NCBI GenBank assembly: GCA_036501625.1 | Contig: DASXZY010000045.1 | Coordinates: forward strand, 1 to 64,000 | Direction: 5' to 3' | From: Palsa-1400 sp036501625 | GTDB lineage: Bacteria > Verrucomicrobiota > Verrucomicrobiia > Limisphaerales > Palsa-1400 | Length of the DNA stretch: 64,000 nucleotides | Shown: one piece after another, positions 7,681-16,266 of the stretch | How the letters are laid out: every line of letters begins with the position of its first letter | Position numbering within the stretch: the first letter of the stretch is position 1 | The notes under the pieces: generated by a model | The model's input: the letters and a program-made list of their open reading frames with translations, nothing else | Database searches by the model: none | Told to the model about the DNA's origin: nothing | Program-made: the position numbers and the translations under genes

Positions 7681-10640
7681 GGCACGGAGGGACGGGGCGC
7701 GGCCGCGCCGGCGGTGATATTGAGGGTGGCGTTCGCCAGGCCGGGAGCGCGCGCTGTCAAACTCATTGCGCCCGGCTCGCGCCCGGCTTGCACGATGACC
7801 TGGGCCAATCCGTTGAAGACGCTGCGCTGCCAATCCGGGGCCGCGGGCTTGTCCAGCACGACGAGGGAAACTCCTTTGTTGATGCCGCCCTCGCCGTCGC
7901 GATTCTGGATGGAAACGGCAATCGTGTTGACGCCTTCATGGAGGAATTGGCCGATGGCGAAAGCTGGCTGCGAATTCCAATCGTGGGACTCGCCCGCCTT
8001 GTGCCCGTTGACATAAACCACGCCGTCGTCGTCGATCATGCCGAAATCGATATTGACAGAATAAGCGGCGAGCATGGCGGGGGCGGCCTCGAATTCGGTG
8101 CGATAAATGGCGGTTTCCCGCGGATTGAGCGGGCCGCCCTGGCGGCTGACGTTGACTTTGTCCCATCCGCTGTCATCGAATTTCTCGGCGGCCTCCTTCG
8201 GTTGCGGATATTGGGCGCCGCGCTTGATGCGCCAATCGCGCAAGGCGGTCGAATGGCTGGGCTGCTCCGCGATGTACACGTCCGGCTCATGGCAACTGGC
8301 ATCGCCATTGCCGACGCCAATGATTTTTCCGGGGCCGTTAAGCGCGAACTCAATATGATTGTCAGCCACTGGCACGATGCGCCCGGCCGAATCCGTCACG
8401 GCCACGGTAATGATGGAAAGGTCCTCGCCATCGGCGTTGATGGAATCACGGTCGGGGGTGAGTTTGATGCCGGCGGCGGGGCCGGTGGTTTCAACTTTGG
8501 TTTCGGCGATGTCCTGGCCGTCCTTGTAGCCTTTGGCGAGCAGGACGCCCGGAGAGTAGGGGACCTGCCATTGCAAATGGGAATTGGCGGGCATCGTTTT
8601 GCGGCCGAGGCTGGTCCCGTTGAGGAATAATTCCACCTCCTTGCAATTGCTCAGGCAGCGGACGTCGATGTTCTGGCCTTCTTTGCCCGGCCAATTCCAA
8701 TGCGGGAGCAGATGCAGGACGGTGCGATCGCTCCACCATGATTGGTAGTAGTAGAAATTGTCCTTGGCGAAGCCGCAGGTGTCCATGATGCCGAAATGTG
8801 AATTGACGCATGGCCAGCTATAAGGGGTCGGCTCGCCGCGATAATCAAAACCGGTCCAGACAAACCCGCCGGAAAGCCACGGGCGGGCGGCGAAGATTTT
8901 CCACCAATATTCGGCCGTATTGGCCCACGGCGGCGCGTTGTCGTCGTAGGCGCTGACGTAACCGCGCTTTGCGTCGTTGGAGTAAATGCCGCGCGTGGAG
9001 ACGGTGCTGGCTTGTTCGGTGCCGATTTCCGGCTGGCCGGGATGCTCGCGGTGATAGGCATCGACATCGTCGGGGTGATAATTCCAGCCGCGCACATCCA
9101 GGACGCTGTTGACGCCATCGTAGGTGTTGCCGACGTTGCCGGCGGCTGTGCAAAGGCGGGTTGGGTCCAGATCGTGAACGACGCGCTGCATGGTGGTCGT
9201 GATGCGCCGGGCGGTGGGCGTGGTTTGCTGGTCTTCCTCGTTGAAAAGGGACCAAATGACCACGCTGGGGTGGTTGCGGTCGCGGAGGATTTGGCCCTCT
9301 AGATCGGCAAGGTTTTGCGCATCGCTGCCGAGGAGGCGATTTTCATCCATGACCAACATGCCGAGGCGGTCGCAAGCCTCGAGCAACTCCGGCGTGGGCG
9401 CATTGTGGGAAGTGCGGATGCCGTTGTCGCCCATGTCCTTCAAACGGCTGACGCGGAAATATTGCAAGCGGTCGGGAAGGGCCGAGCCGACTCCGGCGTG
9501 GTCCTGGTGATTGCAAGAGCCCTTGATTTCGCAGAACTCCCCATTCAACAGGAAGCCCTTGTTGGGGTCGAACGCGATGGTGCGGACGCCGAATTCCGTT
9601 TCAGTGCGGTCCGCCACTTTGCCATCCACCTGAATGGTGGTGACAAGTTTGTATAATTTGGGGGAATTGACCGACCAGAGGATTGGCTTGTCGAGAGTTG
9701 CTTCCTGCGAAACCTCTTTGTTGGTCCAGCCTTCCATAGCAACGGGTTGCTCGAAGTGCGCAGCCTGAGTTCCACTTGGATCAAGGATGTCGCAAGAGAC
9801 GAGGGCTTGTGCTGGCGTGTTTTCCTCATTTTGCACCTGCGTTTGGACGTGAATGGCGGCTGGGCCGGCGGGCACGTTGCCCTCGAATTTGCTGTAAACG
9901 AACGTTCCATCCGGCGCGACGTGCAGCGGGCCGGATTTCGTGAGCCAAACGTGGCGATAGATGCCGGCGCCCTCGTAAAACCAGCCCTCGAACTCAGAAG
10001 CATCCACGCGCACGGCCAGAGTGTTGGCGCCGCCGCAATTGGCGAGGTCGGTGACATCGTAGCGAAAGCCGCTGTAACCGCTGGCGTGGCGGCCCACAAA
10101 GTAGCCGTTGAAAAAGACGCGGGCATCGCGGTAAACGCCATCGAATTCCAGCACGAGCCGCCGGCCGCGGTCTTCTTCGGGCAATTGGAAGGCGCGGCGG
10201 TACCAGGCGACGCTGTTGGAATGGAATTCAGGGCCGAATGGTTTGAAGCCGTGATCGGCGCTGGCGGTGGAATCGAAAGGCAGCTCTGGAAGCCAATCAT
10301 GGGGCAAATTGACGGTTCGCCAGTGGGCGTCCGAGAACGCGCGCCCGGCCGGGCCGGGGTTGACACCGGCTTTGGCAAGACGTTCGCTCAGGCCCCAATC
10401 GTCGCCGAGGTGGAATTTCCAGCCGAAGTCCAGCAAGAGGCGCTCGCGCGGAGAAGGTTCCGCGGCGCGGGCCGGCGTGAGGAAGATAAAAAAAATCGCC
10501 GCGCCGGCGGCCAGGATGAGGCGTCCGAAATTGTGTTTCACGAGAATGTGCTGCCAGAAGGCGGCGGGCAAATCGAGAAGAATCGGGCGGGGCGAGCGGG
10601 AGGCTCGTTTCAAGGGGTGAAGTGGCGTGTTTGGGCGCAT
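7677..10640 (-). CDS. exported glycoside hydrolase family 2 (beta-galactosidase-like)
   Basis: A large secreted or periplasmic glycosidase. A hydrophobic signal segment, RLILAAGAAIFFIFLTPARA (about 40-59), precedes the sugar-binding jelly-roll, Ig-like and TIM-barrel domains typical of GH2. The acid/base Glu is E468 in SLFNEE and the nucleophile is E542 in PEIGTE. The long C-terminal part carries further Ig-like domains and a second carbohydrate-binding-like domain (IDDDGVVYVNGHKAGES). The ATG at 10640 leaves an unusually long 39-residue n-region; the GTG at 10541 would give a conventional signal peptide and may be the true start. Substrate cannot be set from sequence; beta-galactoside is a family-level guess. 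It is coupled to the peptidase by ATGA. Confidence 0.85.
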   Translation of the reverse strand: MRPNTPLHPLKRASRSPRPILLDLPAAFWQHILVKHNFGRLILAAGAAIFFIFLTPARAAEPSPRERLLLDFGWKFHLGDDWGLSERLAKAGVNPGPAGRAFSDAHWRTVNLPHDWLPELPFDSTASADHGFKPFGPEFHSNSVAWYRRAFQLPEEDRGRRLVLEFDGVYRDARVFFNGYFVGRHASGYSGFRYDVTDLANCGGANTLAVRVDASEFEGWFYEGAGIYRHVWLTKSGPLHVAPDGTFVYSKFEGNVPAGPAAIHVQTQVQNEENTPAQALVSCDILDPSGTQAAHFEQPVAMEGWTNKEVSQEATLDKPILWSVNSPKLYKLVTTIQVDGKVADRTETEFGVRTIAFDPNKGFLLNGEFCEIKGSCNHQDHAGVGSALPDRLQYFRVSRLKDMGDNGIRTSHNAPTPELLEACDRLGMLVMDENRLLGSDAQNLADLEGQILRDRNHPSVVIWSLFNEEDQQTTPTARRITTTMQRVVHDLDPTRLCTAAGNVGNTYDGVNSVLDVRGWNYHPDDVDAYHREHPGQPEIGTEQASTVSTRGIYSNDAKRGYVSAYDDNAPPWANTAEYWWKIFAARPWLSGGFVWTGFDYRGEPTPYSWPCVNSHFGIMDTCGFAKDNFYYYQSWWSDRTVLHLLPHWNWPGKEGQNIDVRCLSNCKEVELFLNGTSLGRKTMPANSHLQWQVPYSPGVLLAKGYKDGQDIAETKVETTGPAAGIKLTPDRDSINADGEDLSIITVAVTDSAGRIVPVADNHIEFALNGPGKIIGVGNGDASCHEPDVYIAEQPSHSTALRDWRIKRGAQYPQPKEAAEKFDDSGWDKVNVSRQGGPLNPRETAIYRTEFEAAPAMLAAYSVNIDFGMIDDDGVVYVNGHKAGESHDWNSQPAFAIGQFLHEGVNTIAVSIQNRDGEGGINKGVSLVVLDKPAAPDWQRSVFNGLAQVIVQAGREPGAMSLTARAPGLANATLNITAGAAAPRPSVP

Positions 10641-10930
10641 TTAGGCGCATTTTACTGCAATCGGTTAAGGTGGACGGTGTGGACATCGGCGCTTTGAAGC
10701 GCCATGGAGCGAAAAATGGCTTGTTGTGGCTTGTTTTGCCCGGTGTTGGCCATTTTTGGCCTTGTTAAAACAATTCGTCATCACATGAAGACTATATCAC
10801 ATATCTGAGTAAATTTCTAAAAACATTAACTTTTCACAATTTGGAATAATTCAAATCAACCTAGCTAATTCACGAAATTGACAAAGAGGCCCGGGCAGTA
10901 TAGAAGAAGGGCGAAACGGAAGGAAACACG

Positions 10931-12055
10931 ATAACTAAGAATCTTGCAAAATGGGCCTGGTTTGGCGCGGTTTTGTTGGCAGCGCGATGCGGCTGCGCAG
11001 AGGGCGCTTCCGATTCCCTGGCCAAATTGGGACCGGTTCAGCCGTTCCCAAGCTTGCGGGCAGCGGCCCAAGATGGCGGGATTCCCTGCGAGGGCATTGA
11101 TCCGCCGGGGAATAGCAGCGAGCTTGCGGCGGGTGATTCGGTGACGGCGTTGGTGACTCTGCACGAAAAGGGCGGGCGGCGCACGCAATGGCTCATTTAT
11201 TTCCAAGCGACTAACGGCCCGATTGGAGCTTCCGACGATCTGCCGGGCGCCATGACCCTCTATACTTCCACTGGCAACAAATTTGACTTCACCGCGACTC
11301 CCGCCCGCTTGAATGTGCGGACGCTCGGGCCGTTCGCGGAACCGGGCGGCAAAAGGCGCTCAACGGCGTTCGATGACAAAAAGGCCGGCGTGGCCGTCAA
11401 TAAAGACTTTTTAAGCCTGGGCTTCGACGCAGGCGCGGCGGCGGCCTTGCGATGGACGGAGGCCAGCCGGCAAAACGGCGGCTCCAATTTCATGGATTCT
11501 TTTTCCATTTCATTCGAGCCGTATAAAGGGCCGGACCTCAGCGAGAATGTGAAACTGGCTGTCCGATTGCACGTGACGACCAATGAGGAACGGTCGGTCG
11601 TGGGCTGGGTGCCGGCTTTGGGCGGTTATTTCAATGCCGTGCAGCAGACGCCCAATTTGAAGCCCATACTGATGCGGGTGCTGAAATTCCCTTCTCTTTG
11701 GTCGGTCATCCGGCACGCGGGCGTGACGGTTTCGATCAAAATCGACGCCGATGACGCCAGCCGGGTTTCTTCGGACGGCTGGGGATTGGCGAACGGCGAG
11801 CCGATTTACGCCCTGCCCGAAATTTTCGCGATCAATGGGCGCCCGGGGCTGAACCTGACGATGGTTGTGGCCGCGCCGCGCCCGCCGCTGCTGGCGTGCG
11901 GCGGCATCATCGGCTTGCTGGCGGAAAATCCGGCGGAGCCGGAAAATTATTTGACGCTGCGGATCATCAGTGCGCGCCGCCAGCGGACGAAAGAGGCTTC
12001 GACCGGCGGCTCAGTGAGTGGGCGCGCCAGTGGAGCCGGGAACGGCGTTAAATAA
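10931..12055 (+). CDS. exported hypothetical protein, probable ATA start
   Basis: The first canonical in-frame start is a TTG at 10973, which would cut a good signal peptide in half. Extending the same frame to ATA at 10931 gives (M)TKNLAKWAWFGAVLLAA, a textbook n-region plus hydrophobic core, with GGAAGGAAA about 5 bases upstream as a strong ribosome site. I therefore place the start at 10931 as an inference. The mature part is beta-rich, without a family I recognise, and ends with low-complexity Gly/Ser/Arg residues. An AT-rich promoter-like stretch lies upstream (10785-10870). Its last 45 bases overlap the 3' end of the convergent lipoprotein gene. Confidence 0.65.
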   Translation: MTKNLAKWAWFGAVLLAARCGCAEGASDSLAKLGPVQPFPSLRAAAQDGGIPCEGIDPPGNSSELAAGDSVTALVTLHEKGGRRTQWLIYFQATNGPIGASDDLPGAMTLYTSTGNKFDFTATPARLNVRTLGPFAEPGGKRRSTAFDDKKAGVAVNKDFLSLGFDAGAAAALRWTEASRQNGGSNFMDSFSISFEPYKGPDLSENVKLAVRLHVTTNEERSVVGWVPALGGYFNAVQQTPNLKPILMRVLKFPSLWSVIRHAGVTVSIKIDADDASRVSSDGWGLANGEPIYALPEIFAINGRPGLNLTMVVAAPRPPLLACGGIIGLLAENPAEPENYLTLRIISARRQRTKEASTGGSVSGRASGAGNGVK

Positions 12056-12247
12056 AACGGCCGAAGCCGTGGGTGTCGTTGTGCCGTAATAGAGTGAATT
12101 GATCTGAGGCGGGGAAAGGTCCGGAAAAGGTTCCTCGACCCAATCGAATACGTAGGTTTGTTGCGCGATGGGGGCGAAACGGTTGGGTTCAGAGGCGCAT
12201 CCGGCGAGCAAGAGGGCTGCTCCGCAAAGCAATAATCTTGTCTTCAT
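12011..12247 (-). CDS. small lipoprotein of unknown function
   Basis: I start at the ATG at 12247 (78 aa) because GGGGAAGGG precedes it and the sequence begins MKTRLLLCGAALLLAGC, a clear lipoprotein signal with lipobox LAGC; the longer frame to 12385 lacks this. The mature protein has an aromatic/acidic middle (VFDWVEEPFPDLSP) and a Thr/Ala-rich tail. It lies 80 bases after the Ycf46-like ATPase gene on the same strand and may belong to that operon. Its 3' end overlaps the convergent gene by 45 bases. Confidence 0.7.
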   Translation of the reverse strand: MKTRLLLCGAALLLAGCASEPNRFAPIAQQTYVFDWVEEPFPDLSPPQINSLYYGTTTPTASAVLFNAVPGSTGAPTH

Positions 12248-12327
12248 GCGCTTACCCTTCCCCTGATGCCCTGTCAATGCAATGGGAAAATGACTGGTCG
12301 CGCCATAGGGGAAATATCCGATCAGCG

Positions 12328-13857
12328 TCAAACATTTTCCGGCATCCGGGCAGTGGTGGCATTGCGGGCGCGGCCGGCTGCCCACTGGCGGAGGCCATTG
12401 ATCTGTTCATCCATTGTTTTGGCTAAAGGCACGGTTTGCGCGAGGGCGGCCAGGATGTGGCCGGTGTTGATTTCTCGCCCGGCATGGAAGGCGTCGTAGA
12501 GAGCGCTGTTGATGGATTCCTCGATCTCGGCCCCGCTCATGTTCGGGCTGGCGGCGGCGCAGGCGGCGGTGTCGAAGGAGGAGGCCTCGCGCCCGCGCTT
12601 GGCCAGGTGGATGCGAAAAATTTCCTCGCGCTCCGCCTCTTCGGGGAGGTCAACAAAAAAGATTTCGTCCAGCCGGCCCTTGCGCAGGAGTTCCGGCGGC
12701 AGTTGCGAAATGTCGTTGGCCGTCGCCACCACAAAGACCGGGGCCGCCTTCTCGGAGAGCCAGGTCAGGAACGTGCCCATGACCCGGGCGGCAGTGCCGC
12801 CGTCGGCCGCGGCCGAGCCTTGCGAACCGGCGAAGGCCTTGTCGATCTCATCCACCCACAAAATGGCGGGAGCGACGGATTCGGCCACGGCGATGGCGCG
12901 GCGCACATTTTCTTCCGAGGAGCCAATGAGGCTGCCGAACATGCGGCCCATGTCGAAGCGCAGCAGGGGGATTTGCCATTGAGTTGAGACGGCTTTGGCG
13001 CAAAGGCTCTTGCCGCAGCCCTGCACGCCCAGCATGAGAATGCCTTTGGGGGGCGGCAGGCCGAAGGCGCGGGCTTCATCGGTGAAGGCGGCGGCGCGCT
13101 TGTGGAGCCAGTCCTTGAGCACGGGCAGCCCGCCGACGTGGGAAAAATTCTCGCCCGTCGCGCAATATTCCAGCAGGCCGCTCTTGCGGATGATTTGCTG
13201 TTTTTCGGCCAGGACGGCCTGGACATCCTCGCCAGAGAGGCGTTGATGCTGGACAATGATTTTGGCGAAGACATTTTCCGCCTCGCCCAGGGTCAGCCCG
13301 AGCGCGGCCTGCAAGAGGCGGGCGCGGTCCGATTCGCTGAGTTCAATCTCGACCTGTTTGGCCTCGCGCATTTCGGCCGCGATTCTATCGAGCAACGCGC
13401 TCAAATCCTCGCGCGCGGGCAGCGGGAAATTGAGCACCGTAATTTCTTTTTCCAGTTCGACAGGAATTTCGAGCAGGGGCGAGACAAGCAGGATCGTTTT
13501 GAAACTGTTCTTGAGGTGCAAGGCAATGTCCTTGAGCCTGCGGATGACGGCGGCGTTGTTGCGGGTGAGCCAGGGATGAAAATCCTTGAACACGAATAGG
13601 GCCGGCTCGACTTGCTCAATGACTGTATCCAGCGCGGCCAAGGGGTCTTTGGTGGCGGGGTTGCGGCTCTTTTGGGATTGAATGGACGCGCCGGAGGGCA
13701 CCAGGCCGGAGGTGCAGGTCCATTCGAAAACTTTCTTGCGGCGCTTGGCGGCGACTTCCTCAATGGCCTCCTGCGCGCGGGCCTCCTCGCTGGAAATGAT
13801 GTAAAGAATAGGATAGCGGGCGCGGACGAGCATCTCCAATTCTTCGTGAAAGTTCAT
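12328..13857 (-). CDS. Ycf46-like AAA ATPase
   Basis: A 509-residue AAA protein closely resembling the cyanobacterial/plastid Ycf46 family. The N-terminal half is a vestigial ATPase-like domain (ILYIISSEEARAQEAIEE). The second domain is complete: Walker A GVQGCGKS (277-284), Walker B ILWVDEID (about 332-339), sensor 1 in VVATANDI, and an arginine-finger region in LLRKGRLDEIFF. Its substrate is unknown; the cyanobacterial relative has been linked to inorganic-carbon use. I choose ATG 13857 (MNFHEELEML) because the ATG at 13905 would overlap the upstream small gene. It sits behind an ECF sigma factor and a 71-aa protein, so a stress- or envelope-linked ATPase role is possible. Confidence 0.85.
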   Translation of the reverse strand: MNFHEELEMLVRARYPILYIISSEEARAQEAIEEVAAKRRKKVFEWTCTSGLVPSGASIQSQKSRNPATKDPLAALDTVIEQVEPALFVFKDFHPWLTRNNAAVIRRLKDIALHLKNSFKTILLVSPLLEIPVELEKEITVLNFPLPAREDLSALLDRIAAEMREAKQVEIELSESDRARLLQAALGLTLGEAENVFAKIIVQHQRLSGEDVQAVLAEKQQIIRKSGLLEYCATGENFSHVGGLPVLKDWLHKRAAAFTDEARAFGLPPPKGILMLGVQGCGKSLCAKAVSTQWQIPLLRFDMGRMFGSLIGSSEENVRRAIAVAESVAPAILWVDEIDKAFAGSQGSAAADGGTAARVMGTFLTWLSEKAAPVFVVATANDISQLPPELLRKGRLDEIFFVDLPEEAEREEIFRIHLAKRGREASSFDTAACAAASPNMSGAEIEESINSALYDAFHAGREINTGHILAALAQTVPLAKTMDEQINGLRQWAAGRARNATTARMPENV

Positions 13858-13880
13858 CGGGGGGCTGAAACGGGCGCGGC

Positions 13881-14096
13881 TCAACTCAAGAGCTTGCGCC
13901 ACCACGATTGGCGCGGGGCCGGCTCCTGGGCAATCGACTCGCTGAGGCGGCGGGCGATGTCCGGCGGGACGAGCGTTTGGGCGGCGTCGTGCCGGAGCAA
14001 ATCCTCGGCGTTCTCGAAGTTCAATTCGCCGGAATTGGCGGCGCGGTTCTGAGAGGTTTGTTCCTGGCCGGTTGTAAATTTGTTCTGTTGTTTCAT
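13881..14096 (-). CDS. 71-aa partner of the ECF sigma factor
   Basis: The start at ATG 14096 is supported by GGAGTGA about 8 bases upstream; the longer frame is antisense noise. The protein reads as a polar N-terminus, then an acidic-helical middle (NFENAEDLLRHDAAQTLVPPDIARRLSESIA), then a basic aromatic tail (WWRKLL). Position directly behind a sigma factor suggests an anti-sigma or sigma-modulating role, but there is no zinc motif or transmembrane helix of the classic anti-sigma type. Eight bases separate it from the sigma stop, so the two are almost certainly co-transcribed. Confidence 0.7.
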   Translation of the reverse strand: MKQQNKFTTGQEQTSQNRAANSGELNFENAEDLLRHDAAQTLVPPDIARRLSESIAQEPAPRQSWWRKLLS

Positions 14097-14103
14097 CGTG
14101 ATC

Positions 14104-14679
14104 TCACTCCGTTTTGACAAACAGGGCCCCAAAGGCCTTGCGGGCGCGAAACAATTTGCCCCGCACCGCGTCGGCGGTCTGGCCAGTCAAGGCGCCGGCT
14201 TCAGCATAGCTCAATTCCTGATCGCTGACCAGCAGCAGAAGCAGGCGGTATTCCTCGGGAAGGCCGTCGAGCGCCTGCTGGATGCGGCCGCCCAGTTCCT
14301 TTGTTTCCAGGATGCGAAGGGGCGAATCGCCGGCGGGCAGGCGTTCGGCCCATTCGTGGTCGCTGCTGGGCAGAACGTGGCGGTCGTGCCAGGCGGTGAC
14401 CATGTTTTTGCAATGGTTGATGGCGATTCGGTAGAGCCACGTGCGGGCGGAGGACTGGCCGCGAAATTGGTCGAGATGGCGGAGGGCTTTCAGGAAGACA
14501 TCGTGGGTGGCGTCTTCGGCTTTTTGCGGGTCGCCCAGAAAGCGGAGGGCCAGGTAGTAAATGGCGCGGCTGTGGGCGGAATAAAGTTCCGCCAAGGCGG
14601 CCGGCAGCAACTGAGTATCCGCCGCCGCCGGGGATGGTATTTCCGCGCAGGCCACTTTCATGGACGATTCCATGACCAT
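14104..14679 (-). CDS. ECF-type RNA polymerase sigma factor
   Basis: Region 2 is recognisable in LYSAHSRAIYYLALRFLGDPQKAEDATHDVFLKAL and WLYRIAINHCKN; region 4 in LDGLPEEYRLLLLLVSDQELSYAEAGALTGQTADAVRGKLFRARKAF, with its HTH. A short two-domain sigma of the sigma-70 ECF group that directs RNA polymerase to stress- or envelope-type promoters. The frame is open to a GTG at 14706; I use ATG 14679 because the first conserved residue lies well downstream of either. It begins about 45 bases after the outer-membrane factor stop and heads the 71-aa/AAA run. Confidence 0.88.
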   Translation of the reverse strand: MVMESSMKVACAEIPSPAAADTQLLPAALAELYSAHSRAIYYLALRFLGDPQKAEDATHDVFLKALRHLDQFRGQSSARTWLYRIAINHCKNMVTAWHDRHVLPSSDHEWAERLPAGDSPLRILETKELGGRIQQALDGLPEEYRLLLLLVSDQELSYAEAGALTGQTADAVRGKLFRARKAFGALFVKTE

Positions 14680-14723
14680 TAGACCGGCCGCCCCGCCGGA
14701 TGTCACGATGAATTTGGCGGGCG

Positions 14724-16262
14724 TTAATGGCCGGCGCTGCCGTGCAGGACTTGCTTGGCGGCGGGGAGGCTGTTGGTGTCCCAGCCGCCGCCAAGGGCCA
14801 TGATTAATTGCACGGCGGATGTCATTTGCTGCTGGTGAATGTTGACAGACGCCTGCTGGTTTTGCAGGAGCGAAACCTGGGCCGTAATGACGTTGAGAAA
14901 ACTGTTGATCCCCAATTTGTAACGCTCGACCGCCAGGTCCAGGTTCTTTTGCGAGGCTCTTATCGCGACGTCCTCCTGCTGAGTTTCCGTGGATAAAATC
15001 CGCAGCGCGGAAATGTTATCCTCGACCTGTTGAAAGGCCGCCAGGATGGTTTCGCGATAGGTGGCAGCGTCGGAGCGGTAAGTGGCCCAGGCTTGGCGGG
15101 TGGCGGCCTTGCGCCGGCCGGCGTCAAAAATAATTTCCGAGGCCGCGATGCCGGCCGACCAATAAAAACTGGAGTATTGGGCCAGCTTGGCCAGGGTCGC
15201 GCTTTCGTAGCCAGCCCCGGCGGATAGACTGACGTTGGGATAGTAAGCGGCCCTGGCCACGCCGATGTTGGCGTTGGCGGCGGCGACCGCGCGTTCCGCC
15301 GACGCGATGTCCGGCCGGCGCTCCAAAAGCTGGGCCGGCACACCCAGCGGCACCGGCGGCGGATGATGCTCGCGCGGCGCGGGGTGAAGGGAAAACGTGG
15401 AGGCCGGCTGGCCCACCAGCAGGGCGATGGCGTGCTCGAATTGGGCGCGCTGGATTTCCAGGGCGGTGGCTTGGGCGAGCGTTGTTTGCAGGAGGCTGTC
15501 GGCCTGGGCCACATCCAGTTCCGAGTCGATGCCCGTTTCAAAAAGCGTCTTGGTCAGGGTGAGCGAATTCGTGTAATTGCCGATGGTATTGCTGTAAAGG
15601 TCGATCAATTCGTCCTGGCCGCGAAGCTGGTAAAAATCCACGGCCAGTTCGGCTTGGAGGGTCAGGCGCATGTTCTCCAATTGCGCGGCCGTGGCCTGGG
15701 CGGTGTAAACATTGGCAGCGACCGTGTTGCGGATGCTGCCCCACAAATCCGGCTCCCAAGTCGCGTCCAGGGGCAGAACATAAGAGGAAAAGAGGTTGCG
15801 CCCAGAGGAACCATTTGCATTGGCGACGTTGTTGGAGCCGATAAAGCCGCCGCCGTTCCCGTTCCCATTCCCATTCCCATTCCCGCTGTTGGCGGCAGAG
15901 GCCATGCCCTTGGTGTAGGAAGGGTCGGCGCTGATGGTCGGAAACAATTGCGAACGGGCTTGCTTGGCGACTTCGCGGGCGGCCAGGAAATTTTCGAGGG
16001 CCGCCACGATCGTCTGGTTGGAAACGGCGACTTGCTCCTCCAGTTCATTGAGCTGTGGATCGTTGAACATTTCCCACCATTTGCCCTTGATGACGGCATC
16101 GGAAGGCTCGGCGGTTTTCCAGCCGTTGGTTTCCTTGTAGCCAGGCGGCGAGGCCATCGGAGGAGGAGTGTAATGGGGCGCGAAATTGCAACCGGCCGCC
16201 AGGGCCAGCGCTGCCGCGGCGATCCCGCTCCACAAAACCGCGTTGAATGTTGCCTTAGACAT
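14724..16262 (-). CDS. outer-membrane efflux factor lipoprotein (NodT/OprM family)
   Basis: A TolC-like outer-membrane channel that exports substrates passed on by the RND pumps. The N-terminus is a lipoprotein signal with lipobox ALAAGC, followed by the NodT-type start of the mature chain (APHYTPPP...WWEMFNDPQLNELEEQV). The two OEP repeats form long alpha-helical hairpins. About residues 130-145 carry a run of alternating Gly-Asn encoded by a hexanucleotide repeat, an insertion in a periplasmic loop. The gene starts 4 bases after the second RND gene ends and closes the efflux operon. Confidence 0.92.
   Translation of the reverse strand: MSKATFNAVLWSGIAAAALALAAGCNFAPHYTPPPMASPPGYKETNGWKTAEPSDAVIKGKWWEMFNDPQLNELEEQVAVSNQTIVAALENFLAAREVAKQARSQLFPTISADPSYTKGMASAANSGNGNGNGNGNGGGFIGSNNVANANGSSGRNLFSSYVLPLDATWEPDLWGSIRNTVAANVYTAQATAAQLENMRLTLQAELAVDFYQLRGQDELIDLYSNTIGNYTNSLTLTKTLFETGIDSELDVAQADSLLQTTLAQATALEIQRAQFEHAIALLVGQPASTFSLHPAPREHHPPPVPLGVPAQLLERRPDIASAERAVAAANANIGVARAAYYPNVSLSAGAGYESATLAKLAQYSSFYWSAGIAASEIIFDAGRRKAATRQAWATYRSDAATYRETILAAFQQVEDNISALRILSTETQQEDVAIRASQKNLDLAVERYKLGINSFLNVITAQVSLLQNQQASVNIHQQQMTSAVQLIMALGGGWDTNSLPAAKQVLHGSAGH
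15854..15886. repeat. hexanucleotide tandem repeat inside the efflux factor gene
   Basis: About five copies of GGGAAY on the coding (minus) strand, with GGGAAT and GGGAAC variants, encode a Gly-Asn run. The unit is 6 bases, so copy-number change by slippage would keep the frame and only alter the length of the loop. Confidence 0.85.
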
Positions 16263-16266
16263 AGTT

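Noticed and set aside
10688..10703. GGCGCTTTGAAGCGCC palindrome upstream of the glycosidase
   Set aside because: Short GC-rich hairpins of this size are common in this sequence; there is no further context to call it an operator.
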